This document shows, piece by piece, positions 35,088 through 45,000 of a DNA stretch of 64,000 nucleotides (the stretch's first letter is position 1; each line of letters begins with the position of its first letter). The position numbers and the translations under genes are program-made. Under the pieces are notes generated by a model that was not told where the DNA came from, searched no databases, and was given only the letters and a program-made list of their open reading frames with translations. The stretch covers positions 155,178,210-155,242,209 of the forward strand of contig NC_039359.1 in assembly GCF_003573695.1 (NCBI RefSeq). The letters run 5' to 3'. This DNA comes from Papaver somniferum. Taxonomy: Eukaryota > Streptophyta > Magnoliopsida > Ranunculales > Papaveraceae.

Positions 35088-36602
35088 ATAGCACAATTGT
35101 CTACTAATGGTTCATCCAAAGTAGTTGAACAATTTGCTAGTGTTGGTTTATCAAAAGATGCAGTTTCTGATAGTCATGCAGAAAATTCGCGCTACTTTGG
35201 TGGTTGGAAAGCTTAGGATGAGAACCCATATGACGATTTGACAAACCCTAATGGTGTCATACAGATGGGTTTAGCAGAAAATCAAATGAGTATTTTTACA
35301 ATGATATATTAACCCCTTTTTGTTTTTGAGTTTTTCACAAAAACATGATCCTTATTTGTCTTGAATTTTTGTAAACAGGTTTCATTTGATTTACTAGAAG
35401 ATTACTTGGAAAAACATTCTGAATCACCTGCTATAGCACTGAAAAATGGGATCTCTAGGTTTAGGGAAAATGCTTTTTTTCAAGATAACCATGGGCTTTT
35501 AACTTTTCGAAAATCAATGGCAAGTTTCATGGAACGCATCAGAGAAGGGAGAGTGAAATTTGATCCCGAACGGGTTGTTCTTACAGCAGGTGCAACCGCA
35601 GCTAATGAATTAATCACATTCGTATTGGCTGATCCTGGTGATGCTTTGCTTATTCCAACTCCATACTATCCAGGGTAAGAAAAGGGCGCAACATGGAATT
35701 TAGAATGATTTGTCATTTCTTTAATTTAAACTAAGATCTGGATGTCTTGTTCGCAGATTTGATAGAGATCTAAGGTGGAGAACCGGTGTGGAAATTGTGC
35801 CTGTTCATTGTGACAACTTCTATGAACATTAAGGTTTCAAACGATTTCCAAGTAGCTCCTAAAGCGTTGGAAGAAGCTTTTAGCAAAGCAACTTCTATGA
35901 ACATTAAGGTTAGAGGATTGCTACTGACGAACCCTTCAAACCCATTAGGCACATCAATGCAGCGATCCGTTCTCGAAGAAATTCTCAACTTCGCTGCAGA
36001 AAAGAACATTCACCTGGTCGTGGATGAAATCTATTCTGGTTCGGTTTTCTCTTCATCCGAATTCATCAGCATTTCAGAAATTCTTGAAGCTCGAAACTAC
36101 AAGAATGCTGAAACAGTTCACATAGTTTATAGTTTATCCAAATTCCAAAGATCTTGGCATACCCGGTTTTAGAATTGGAACAATTTGTTCCTACAACGAT
36201 CATGTCGTGACAACTGCACGAAGAATGTCAAGTTTTAGTTTAATATCATCACATACTCAACATTTATTTGCTTCAATGTTATTAGATACTGAGTTTACAA
36301 AGATATATATACAAACTAATAGAGAAAGATTAAGAAAGGGATATGAAATGATAACCCAGGGGTTGAAGAAAGCTGGGTAGATTAAGCCCAATTTTGGGGG
36401 ATAATCCTACAATAGAAGGAGAAATTGAGTAATGGGAATCATTTGTGCATGAAGTGAAACTTAATATCTCTCCTGGATCTTCTTGTCATTGTTCTGAACC
36501 TGGTTGGTTTAGGGTTTGTTTGCTAATATGAGCGAAAAAACATTGGATGTTGCACTCTATAGAATTTGTGCATTTATGGAGAAAAGAGGAAAACTAGAAT
36601 GA

Positions 36603-37084
36603 TACAAGTATATCTAGCAAATGATATATAATGGGTGGTACTGTAGAATGCGAGCATTGTTTAGCTACCCCTTGTCATTGTTCTCGAGAAGTTCTTTATT
36701 ATCGAAGTTTAGGCTGCTCCTGCATGAGCGTTGAAGGTTGTCTTGTGTGGGTTTTATTTATTCGTCTATCGTTGCTGGAAATGAAAAAAAAAAATTATTA
36801 GGGTTTTACGTACTGGGTTATTTTGATTTTGTTGTACTAGAGTTATCTATATAAAGTGCTCTAAAATAATACAGTATATATATATATATATATATGTAAA
36901 TCTGATATTTATCTAATATTAAGTAATAAGTATTTATTTTGTTATAAAAATTTAAGTATCTTTTCCCAAGTATTCTTTTAAGATCCGATCATTTCCTGAG
37001 TGTTATGCTTCAAAAACAAAAAATTCCTGAGTGTTCATGTGACATCTTAGTTTCATTCTTTTAACTTGAACCTCAATGAAAACC
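36603..37084. other. Non-coding spacer between two ACC synthase relics
   Basis: AT-rich with a TA dinucleotide microsatellite at about 36873-36895. No gene. Confidence 0.5.
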
Positions 37085-37329
37085 TTAGCAAGGGTAGAAG
37101 GATCTTTAACGCGTCAATCAGTTCTGGAGATCAACACGGGAAAAACATGCAAGTTGTCGTGGATGAAATCTATTTAGTTTCGGTTCTTCATACAAAAAAA
37201 CGTACATCAGCATTTCGGAAATTCTTGAAGCTCGAAGTTCTAAATATTCCAAAACGGTTCACATTGTTTTACAGTTTATCGAAAGATCTTGGTACACCCA
37301 GTTATAGAGTTTGAACAATTTATTCGTAT

Positions 37330-38015
37330 GTCCTGAAGCAAACACTTTTGCTCAATTTATGCTGAGAATTGGTAGTATTCCACCGGTGTTAAATAGTCTC
37401 CCAGACACTAGACGCTGGTCCCTAAACAATTTTGGTACTTTCAGCGTGAAATCTCTTTATTCTAAGATGGTTGAAGGCTTTGGTATTGAAGACTTCCCGT
37501 ATGCTTTTGTCTGGAATAAATCAGTTCCCCCGAAGGTCAACTTTCTGGTTTGGTGCATATTACATGAGAAGCTTAATACCATTGATAACTTGCATATCAG
37601 AGGTGTTGATATCTACAATTCCTGCATCCTCTGTGGTGATGACACGGAATCGCATGATCATGTTTTCCTACATTGCAAAGTAGCTCATAAGATATGGTCC
37701 ATGATTTTTCCTACCTCTTGTTGGTCTTGGGTTGTTCCGGGTAATATGAAGATGCTTGCTTGTAATTGGCAACATAAGCACTTTTCAGCCTCTGGCAATT
37801 TTATCTGGAGTCTAATTCCAGCTGCAGTGGTCTATACGATCTGGTTGGAGAGGAACAAACGTATTTTTGAGCCAAACCATACTTTCAAGACTGAAGCTGA
37901 CTTGGGAATGGAAGTGAGAAGCTCAATTTTAGCTTGGGCTGATGCGGCAAATAGAAGTGTTCATATAAACCATGCCAGCACAGTCCTGAATACTTCGGAT
38001 GCCATTTTTATTTGA
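37330..38015 (+). pseudogene. LINE ORF2 C-terminus (RT zinc-binding domain)
   Basis: About 228 codons in frame to TGA at 38013. It contains the zf-RVT domain of plant L1 elements: FSVKSLYSKM, FVWNKSVPPKVNFLVW, CILCGDDTESHDHVFLHC and IWLERNKRIF. Endonuclease and RT domains are missing owing to 5' truncation. No start codon of its own is expected. Confidence 0.88.
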
Positions 38016-38116
38016 TTTCCTGTAATCTTCTCTTTTTTTCTATCTACCGCTGGTAGAATTTGTGTATATTCTTCACTCTTTAATAAATCTCCTCTTCTTA
38101 TCAAAAAAAAAAAAAA
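37330..38116 (+). mobile_element. 5'-truncated L1-type LINE with poly(A) and target duplication
   Basis: The insertion ends in an A-run (38103-38118). It is flanked by the 13-bp word aatttattcgtat at 37317-37329 and 38117-38129, the hallmark of target-primed reverse transcription. Only the 3' part of ORF2 is present. It lies within the second ACC synthase fragment. Confidence 0.92.
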
Positions 38117-38167
38117 AATTTATTCGTATAACAAAATGTTGCGACAACTGCACGCTCAAGTTTTAGT

Positions 38168-38521
38168 TTAATACGGTATCATAAACACAACAAAATGACA
38201 GAGAATTATAAAAATCAAGTCAAGTTTAGTAGAAGCTAATTGATCGGTAATTAAAATCTGTGATACATGCATGATCCGAGAGAGATAAAGTTGTTGCCAA
38301 GGTATACCAAGCTTCTCAGGATGTACGGGTCTTGCAGACCCATCTAAAGTTGCTGTTATTGGAGGCTCGCATTGGGGCATTTTAACAACCCACTTGATCG
38401 GCCAGGTAGTTTGCCGCTTTCTTCTTCTGGACTCCTCCAGGACATTAGGATATCTCTGGTTAGATATCAATTTGTGTATATTGGGATATCCCAGAGTTAT
38501 TGCTTCAACCGTTCCTCGCAA
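38168..38521 (-). CDS. Unrecognised minus-strand ORF, no ATG
   Basis: An open frame of 117 codons (LRGTVEAITLGYPNIHKLIS, RRRKRQTTWPIKWVVKMP, SARPVHPEKLGIPWQQL) with composition more like protein than the AT-rich surroundings. The frame opens after a TGA and starts at a TTG codon, with the first Met well inside, so it could be one exon or a fragment. It lies downstream of the lectin-metalloproteinase gene on the same strand. I do not recognise the family. Confidence 0.3.
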   Translation of the reverse strand: MRGTVEAITLGYPNIHKLISNQRYPNVLEESRRRKRQTTWPIKWVVKMPQCEPPITATLDGSARPVHPEKLGIPWQQLYLSRIMHVSQILITDQLASTKLDLIFIILCHFVVFMIPY

Positions 38522-38889
38522 CTTCTTTAACCTTCAGAATTAAGTCCATCTTCATTTTGTATTTTCAAGAGTAGTCACTTCCCCTAATGTACGTGTCTTG
38601 GTTCTCTTGGTGTAGGCACCAGATAGGTTTGTGGCAGCGGTTGCGAGAAATCCTGTTTGTAATCTTGGTTTGATGGTTACGTCTGATATTCCCGTTTGGT
38701 GTTTTGTGGAAGCATATGGTGGTAGGGGGGAAAGATTATTTCACACAAGCACCTTAACTTGATCATCTGCATTGTTGTATGTATAACAAGTCTCCTATTT
38801 CACACCTCTCAAAGGTACTTTATATAGGTTAATCTTTCGAGTCAGTTTGGCATTGATATTAATGTTCGAGTCTTTTTCTTACAAAATCC

Positions 38890-40107
38890 TTACATGAAAA
38901 TACCAGTAATGATTAGAGATACCAAAACATTTACTAGAGAGACCGAATTATCACCGGAAGCATCCTTGTAGTTCGGGGAATAGTTTGCATTTGGACGGTA
39001 CAGGCTTTGAACCCCTAGGACGTCATCTGCTGATAACTCCCTTTTCTCGGTTCGGCGCGGGATACTCCAAAACATGACTGCATCTTGATCTGAGGAGTGA
39101 TTGAGCCCAAGGAGGTGACCTATTTCATGTGTTGCTACCGATTCCAAATCGAAAGCGTCCTTTCTTCTCTCCGATTTGAAATCTACGGACCAAACTACAT
39201 CTGCATTAAAATGAAGCATACCAATTTCCGGCTCAAAAGCATGGGCCAAAATGCCTTGTGTGAATGGCAGACCATCCCCATGGTCTCCATGATAGAACCC
39301 TATCTTGATATCTGCGCTCTCATATGCTTGTATTTCGGTGAAGTTTAACTCAACCACTGAAGACCATCGGCTGAAGGAAGAATGCAGAGCCATAAGGATG
39401 TCATTTCGGTTTATATAGTCTATCATGTAATTAGGAGACATTCCATAGGTTAAGTTTGTTTTACTCCATGCTGGATTTCCTTCAAAGACCGAGAAATGAC
39501 TAGTGGTTGCATTGAGAGATGTTATTGAAGAATGTAACCTTTTTCCAACAGAGTTCAGATCAACTCCAGATCTCAAATTTTGTCCACCAAGAATGGTGTC
39601 GGATGGATGATCAATACTTTGCCAAACGATTTGTGCTCCTAAACCATAAAACACCAGGTTACCATCATCTTGAAGAACTCCAAATGATACTGGTTCTTTT
39701 ATGTAGGGTATTAAGCGTTTCTCTTTGTTGCCTGGCATTACCATCAGCACCAAATTTCCATCGTTTGTAAAGTGAATTGAAGATGGCTCACGAAGATCGT
39801 CACCATTAGTTGTCCATACTAGGGTTTTGAATAGAGATTTGACTAACCATATACCCACGACATATCGATCTTGACAATATTGTGAAGAACGCGAACATGG
39901 TAATTTGTAGAAACCAAAAGCAACGTTACCTGACGGAGAAAGCCAATAGGGAGAAGAAATATTGAATGAAGTAGAAATTGATGAATTTTTTATGTTGCTG
40001 AAGAAAGTACCATTTAGAACAGGAAAAATGGACGAATCCTTAGTTTTATTGCTGACTGAAGTAACAATTAAGAAGGACATGCAGAGAATTACCGGTAGAA
40101 ATTTCAT
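38890..40107 (-). CDS. G-type lectin / matrix metalloproteinase fusion protein, GPI-like tail
   Basis: Intronless, 405 residues from the ATG at 40107. A cleavable signal peptide is predicted (residues 1-19, hydrophobic). Residues about 45-210 form a bulb-type lectin domain like that of G-type lectin receptor kinases: WLSPSGNVAFGFYKL, LVWTTNGD, LVWQSIDHPSDTIL-type motifs, and QDDGNLVFY at 146-154, an exact QxDxNxVxY mannose-binding motif. Residues about 211-372 form a plant matrixin catalytic domain: ADIKIGFYHGDHGDG, GILAHAF, then zinc site HEIGHLLGLNH (327-337) and a Met-turn AVMFW (Met345). The C-terminus (388-405) is hydrophobic, as in GPI-anchored plant MMPs. Eight N-glycosylation sequons are visible. 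The usual MMP prodomain with its PRCGxPD cysteine switch is absent and the lectin occupies its place. Inferred role: glycan-directed proteolysis at the cell wall or plasma membrane. No lesion is seen. Confidence 0.9.
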   Translation of the reverse strand: MKFLPVILCMSFLIVTSVSNKTKDSSIFPVLNGTFFSNIKNSSISTSFNISSPYWLSPSGNVAFGFYKLPCSRSSQYCQDRYVVGIWLVKSLFKTLVWTTNGDDLREPSSIHFTNDGNLVLMVMPGNKEKRLIPYIKEPVSFGVLQDDGNLVFYGLGAQIVWQSIDHPSDTILGGQNLRSGVDLNSVGKRLHSSITSLNATTSHFSVFEGNPAWSKTNLTYGMSPNYMIDYINRNDILMALHSSFSRWSSVVELNFTEIQAYESADIKIGFYHGDHGDGLPFTQGILAHAFEPEIGMLHFNADVVWSVDFKSERRKDAFDLESVATHEIGHLLGLNHSSDQDAVMFWSIPRRTEKRELSADDVLGVQSLYRPNANYSPNYKDASGDNSVSLVNVLVSLIITGIFM

Positions 40108-40169
40108 GTTTGGATGAAAGAAAAACAAGAGACTCGGAATTTTGTGGTAAGTGCAATGTAGGAGTAGAT

Positions 40170-40860
40170 TGATGTGGTTCTATAGGGAAGTAATCACTTC
40201 TTTGTAAAGGCTCAAAAGTTAGAAAGTAATAGATGTTAGAAACTACCAGGAAGGAGCTAGCCAAGTCTACCTGCCACCTGCATCTTCCTATTCCGGGAAG
40301 CTATACTTTTCTTAAGTTTTCTTTTTCATAGTAAGAGTTCTTAATACCCAGCCTTTTCTCGAGTGGTTATTTGCTTCTCATTGAAGAGAGTTTGTTTCTT
40401 GTCACTGTTTCTAGCCAAACGTGGTAAAATTGGTTTGAAAATGGTGACTTTTCTTTTGATACATTTGATGATTAATACTACCACTGTCTAAGTATTAAAT
40501 TACATTTATATATACCTTTCAACCTAGGCATTTGGTGTGTGAACAGATGAGTACAAAAAAAAAAAAAAAAAAGTTTTGATGTGGAACGAGCAGCTGTAGG
40601 CCTGTAATGAATGATACTGAATTAGGGCGTTAGAAATACGAAGGTCCCTCGAGGATGTGCGAAATAGTTTCATGCTTCATTCTCCAAACGCTCAAAACCT
40701 TAAAAGTCAGCCCCTGATCAAACTGAGTCAGTCTAAAGTGAACCACGTGATAATTACGATTGTACATACAACCTATATAATTGTGGGAGTCGAAAATAGT
40801 TTAATTACAAACATTTAATTAATTTCATATTCACAATCTAAAGAAGTTTTTGTAATTTCA
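40170..40860. repeat. Upstream region of the lectin-protease gene, duplicated (copy A)
   Basis: Starts about 60 bp upstream of the lectin-MMP ATG. Similarity to copy B begins at tgtggttctatagggaagt (also near 41227). It continues through agccaaacgtggtaa, cagctgtag, agtcagcccctgatcaa and cacaatctaaagaagttttt. It contains an A-run at about 40555-40573. Confidence 0.75.
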
Positions 40861-41226
40861 TTGAAGTATTTTTGTTACGTCATCACCACCGTGTCGCTGC
40901 CGCTACAACTTACGATTTTGAATTTAGAAAACCATAGTGGATTTGGGAGATAGGCTGACTAAAGTGAAGGATTTTGCTTATAAGGATATAGGTTTAGTTG
41001 ACTCTACTGACGAAGATTGATGGTATGGTGTGATGACAAATAAGAAAAAAGAAAAATTAGGAAGGAAGTAATTACCAGCAAAGAGAAAAAATCATCAAGT
41101 ATTTTTAATAGCAAAAGGAAAGGGGGTTTAAAAAATGTAAAGGAGACAAGTTCTACGAACTACTGTATAATTATGTGGTTGAGTACGAGGACATACTAGT
41201 ATGGATGTTGAAAGGCTTAGAATTTG
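40861..41226. other. Spacer between the two upstream copies
   Basis: AT-rich; no ORF or recognisable element. Confidence 0.4.
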
Positions 41227-41680
41227 TGGTTCTATAGGGAAGTGATCAGTTCCTTATACATGCTCAAAAGCTAGAAAGTAGCAGTAGAAGTTGGACACTA
41301 TACTAGGAAGGAGCGCTAAAGTCTGCCTGCCAACCTGCATTTACCTATTCAGAACAACCATACTTTTCACAATTCCCATCCTTCTCTTTTTCATAGTATA
41401 AATTCTTAATGCCCTGCCTGTGTAGCAGTTTGCTTTTCTTTTCATTGTTTGTTTCTAGCCAAACTTGGTAACACTTATTTGAAAACGATGACTTTTCCCT
41501 TGATAAGTTTGATGATGACTGCCACCACTGAGTTACATTGCATTTATACTCTTTCCACTGACGCATTTGGTTCGTGTAAAGATGAGTAAAATGAGATAAG
41601 TTTTGGATTATTGGAATGAACAGCTGTAGTTATAAATGAATGATCTTGAATAAGTGTTATCTATATTTGGGTTTGTGAAG

Positions 41681-41987
41681 TGATGTAGTGCAAGATATGG
41701 CAGAATCCTACTTGGAAGGAAGGGATCGACGAAAGAATATCCGTTAAATATTTTCCTATTTGTTATTTTTGTTAGGAAATAAGAGATATCTTGCTAGTAT
41801 TGGCATGATATTATATTTAGTAGGATTTCCTCTTTATTAGCATTAATCATAAAAGATATTGGCATATCCCATAAGGCCTATATATGGCCACGTTTGTAAG
41901 GAAGATCGGCAGATTTTTGAGAAAAGAAAACTCTTCCTTTGAGAAGTTTATTCATTGTGTGATTTCTAGTACTAACATTCTACACCA
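41681..41987 (+). repeat. 5' LTR of the gypsy element
   Basis: TGATGTAGTG...CTACACCA. The likely TATA box is cctatatatggcc at about 41877-41888. The first 67 bp equal the polyprotein's last codons. Confidence 0.93.
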
Positions 41988-42003
41988 TTTGGTATTCAGA
42001 AAC
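41988..42003 (+). promoter_or_regulatory. Primer-binding site of the gypsy element
   Basis: tttggtattcagaaac directly follows the LTR. It resembles the initiator-Met tRNA complement (tggtatcaga) with one inserted T. Confidence 0.5.
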
Positions 42004-42023
42004 TGGGTATCGATCCTTCCAAC

Positions 42024-45000
42024 ATGGTTCGTGGTAGAGGTCAGGGTGGTCCTCGCGAGGCTTTAGTTGAGGAGGTAATGGAGAGAACGAGATACGATGA
42101 ACTATCACGCACGGTTGAGCAGCTCGCCGGTCAGGTAGCAACCCTGTTACAACGACATGAGCGCCGTCATCCTCCTATTGATGAGTCCAATTCATCTGAT
42201 GCCGATGACGATAATGATACTGATAACCCTTTTGCTGGGCGTGAGCGTGAATCTAGGAGTTGGGAATCATCATTCCGCATCGAAATTCCTGAGTTTCATG
42301 GTAGCGGGTTGACACCAGAGGATTGTATCGACTGGTTTTCTACTGTGGAGGAAGTTCTGGAATTTAAGAGGGTTCCTGATGATCGAGTGGTTCCGCTTGT
42401 GGCTACACGCTTTCGGGGTAGGGCTGCTGTTTGGTGGCGTCAACTGAAAGCTTCCCGGATTCAAAAAGGTAACACTCCTATTTCTTCCTGGGCAAGGCTT
42501 GAAAAGTGTATGCGTTCAGCCTTTTTGCCATTTAACTATACCAGAGAACTGTATATTCGTTTACAAAACCTTCGTCAGGGTTTTCGTTCCATTGATGAAT
42601 ATACAAAAGAGTTCTATGATTTGGTCACTCGGTCAGGTATTACAGACACCGATGATCAGCTTGTCTCCCGCTATATAGGTGGTCTACGTGAGACTTTCCA
42701 AGACACACTAAATATGTTTGATTATTTTTCTGTGTCTGAGGTTCACCAACGAGCTCTGCGTTTGGAAAAACAATTATCCCGTAAGTCAATTAGAGCAGCT
42801 GTTGGCCGTCCTACTATTACTCCTTCACAGATTGCTTCCGCTCAACAGAATGTTAGTACGTCTCAAAGGCCTGGTCCTAAATGCTACCGTTGTGGTGATC
42901 CTGGTCACTTGGCAAACGATTGTCGTAAGGCTGGTCGACCCGGCAAAGCTTTACTTGTAGAGCCGACTGCTGCTGATGATATATTTGCTGATGCGGAGGA
43001 GACATCAACTGAGTTCGATGAAGTATTTCTGCCGGGAGACCAAGGTGACTGCTTGATGATTTCTCGACCATCGTTCCTGACGCCGAAGGTTGACACTGAC
43101 GAGTCATGGCTCAGAAAGAACATCTTCCAGACAACGTGCACCATAGAAGGAAAAGTCTGTCGAATGATCATTGACTCAGGCAGCTGTGAGAACGTGGTGT
43201 CTGAAGAGGCTGTGAGAAAACTCAAGTTATCGACAGAGAAACATCCTAGTCCGTACTCTCTTCACTGGCTGAGTAAAGGTTCGGAGGTAACTATTTCCAA
43301 ACGTTGTCTTGTGAAGTTTTCCATTGGTTCTGTATACGAGGATGCTTTGTGGTGTGATGTCGTGGTTATGGATGCTTGTCATCTGCTATTGGGACGACCT
43401 TGGCAATACGACAGGGAGGTAATTCACAATGGTAAACTAAACACATATTCATTCTTGTTCAAATCGACTCGCGTCACGTTAGTACCTGCCAAGGAAACTG
43501 TGCACAAACCACTCTCTAATCTGGCTTCCAATTTTCTGTCTTGGCGTACGTTTGAGACCGAGATGATGGATGAGGGTATTGTGTTCATCCTTTGTGGCCT
43601 TTCTCTTGCATCTGCGTCGACTGTGGCGGTTCCGTCATGTATCCAGGGAGTATTATCGGACTTTGCAGACATTTTTCCCGTTGACCTTCCGGATGGGTTG
43701 CCTCCATCTCGAGCTATTCAGCACCGGATAGACTTAGTACCAGGATCGGTTCTCCCTAATCGAGCTCATTACCGTATGAGCCCAAGAGAACACGAGGAAC
43801 TACAACGTCAGGTAGGGGAGTTGTTAGCCAAGGGTCTCATCAGGGAGAGTCTTAGTCCTTGTGCAGTTCCGGCGTTACTCATTCCTAAGAAGGACGGTTC
43901 ATGGCGCATGTGTGTGGACAGTCGTGCTATTAATAAGATTACGGTGAAGTATCGTTTTCCCATCCCTCGTCTGGATGATATCCTGGACCAGCTTCATGGT
44001 GCTACGATTTTTAGCAAATTGGATTTGCGTAGTGGCTACCATCAGATTCGTATACGGCCTGGAGATGAGTGGAAGACCGCTTTTAAAACTAGGGAAGGAC
44101 TTTATGAATGGTTGGTGATGCCGTTTGGTCTCTCCAATGCTCCGAGTACGTTTATGCGTGTCATGAATGAAGTATTAAAACCATTCTTGGGTAAGTTTGT
44201 GGTCGTTTATTTCGATGACATTTTGGTTTATAGTACTAACTTGGATATGCACTTGCGTCATCTTCGTGAGGTCTTGGTAGTCTTACGCCAGCAAAATTTC
44301 TTTGCCGCTACAAAGAAGTGTGTCTTCGGTACAGATCGCATTTTGTTTCTTGGATACATCATATCCAAGGATGGTATTTCCGTGGATGAATCGAAGGTTG
44401 ATGCTGTGCGTACTTGGCCTTGTCCGCAAACAATCCATGAGGCCAGGAGTTTTCATGGGTTCGCATCCTTTTATAGAAGGTTTATTCCCCACTTTAGCAC
44501 TATTGCAGCAGCAATCACCGATTGCATGAAGAATGGCACGTTTTCTTGGACAGATGCAGCTACAGCAAGCTTCCTCTTACTGAAGGAGAAGCTTTGTTCT
44601 GCCCCTATACTGTCGTTACCAAATTTTTCTTTACCATTTGAGGTTCATACAGACGCCTCTAAGGTTGGTATAGGTGCAGTCCTCAGCCAATCCAGCAAAC
44701 CGATCGCATTTTTTAGTGAGAAATTAAATGGCGCTAAGCGTAATTACAGCACGTATGAACTAGAGTTTTATGCCATCATCCAAACCCTTAAGCACTGGCG
44801 TCATTATTTGATTCATTCTGAATTTGTGTTGTTTACTGACCATGATGCTCTCAAGCACATCGGCAATCAAGACAAGATGAATGCACGACAAGTTAAATGG
44901 GCTAATTATCTACAAGATTTCACATTTGTCCTCAAACACAAGGCTGGAACTCAGAACCGTGTGGCTGATGGTCTCAGTCGTCGACGAAGTCTGCTAACGT

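Larger units (their letters stand above)
32375..36602 (+). pseudogene. ACC synthase-like gene, interrupted by an LTR element and otherwise broken
   Basis: ACC synthase is the PLP enzyme making the ethylene precursor from S-adenosylmethionine. The gene begins ATGGTGGCTGTAGAAGT at 32375. After 17 bases an LTR element (32392-35087) intervenes, and coding resumes at 35088. Exon 1 continues to 35285 (YFGGWKA, then TAG where Tyr is usual; NPNGVIQMGLAENQ). Its donor reads ATGAGT where GTGAGT is expected. Exon 2 is 35379-35674 (VSFDLLEDYLEKH ... TAGATAANELITF ... PTPYYPG). Exon 3 starts at 35757. A 20-bp insertion near 35815 copies sequence found at about 35897. A 7-bp insertion near 36145 splits the PLP-lysine motif SLSK|DLGIPGFRIGT. 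Later stops occur before [28 protein letters not shown]. The family is certain and the function lost. Confidence 0.92.
37100..38180 (+). pseudogene. Second ACC synthase fragment, split by a LINE
   Basis: The piece 37100-37329 encodes VVVDEIY, a frameshifted SISEILEAR block and YSLSKDLGTPSYRV, matching the PLP-lysine region of the neighbouring pseudogene. After the LINE the same sequence resumes at about 38117 (ttattcgtataacaaaatgt... gacaactgcacg... caagttttagtttaat), matching 36190-36245 of the first relic. Only this central part of the gene is present. It has at least two frame changes. Tandem arrangement suggests an earlier duplicated ACC synthase locus. Confidence 0.82.

Noticed and set aside
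40108..40128. Earlier start for the lectin-protease gene at 40128
   Set aside because: That codon is TTG; the first ATG is at 40107 and directly begins a good signal peptide.
41884..42066. Small ORF starting MATFVRKIGRFLRKENSSF in the gypsy LTR
   Set aside because: It lies in the LTR and recurs identically in the other LTR. It may be translated by chance but is not a separate gene.
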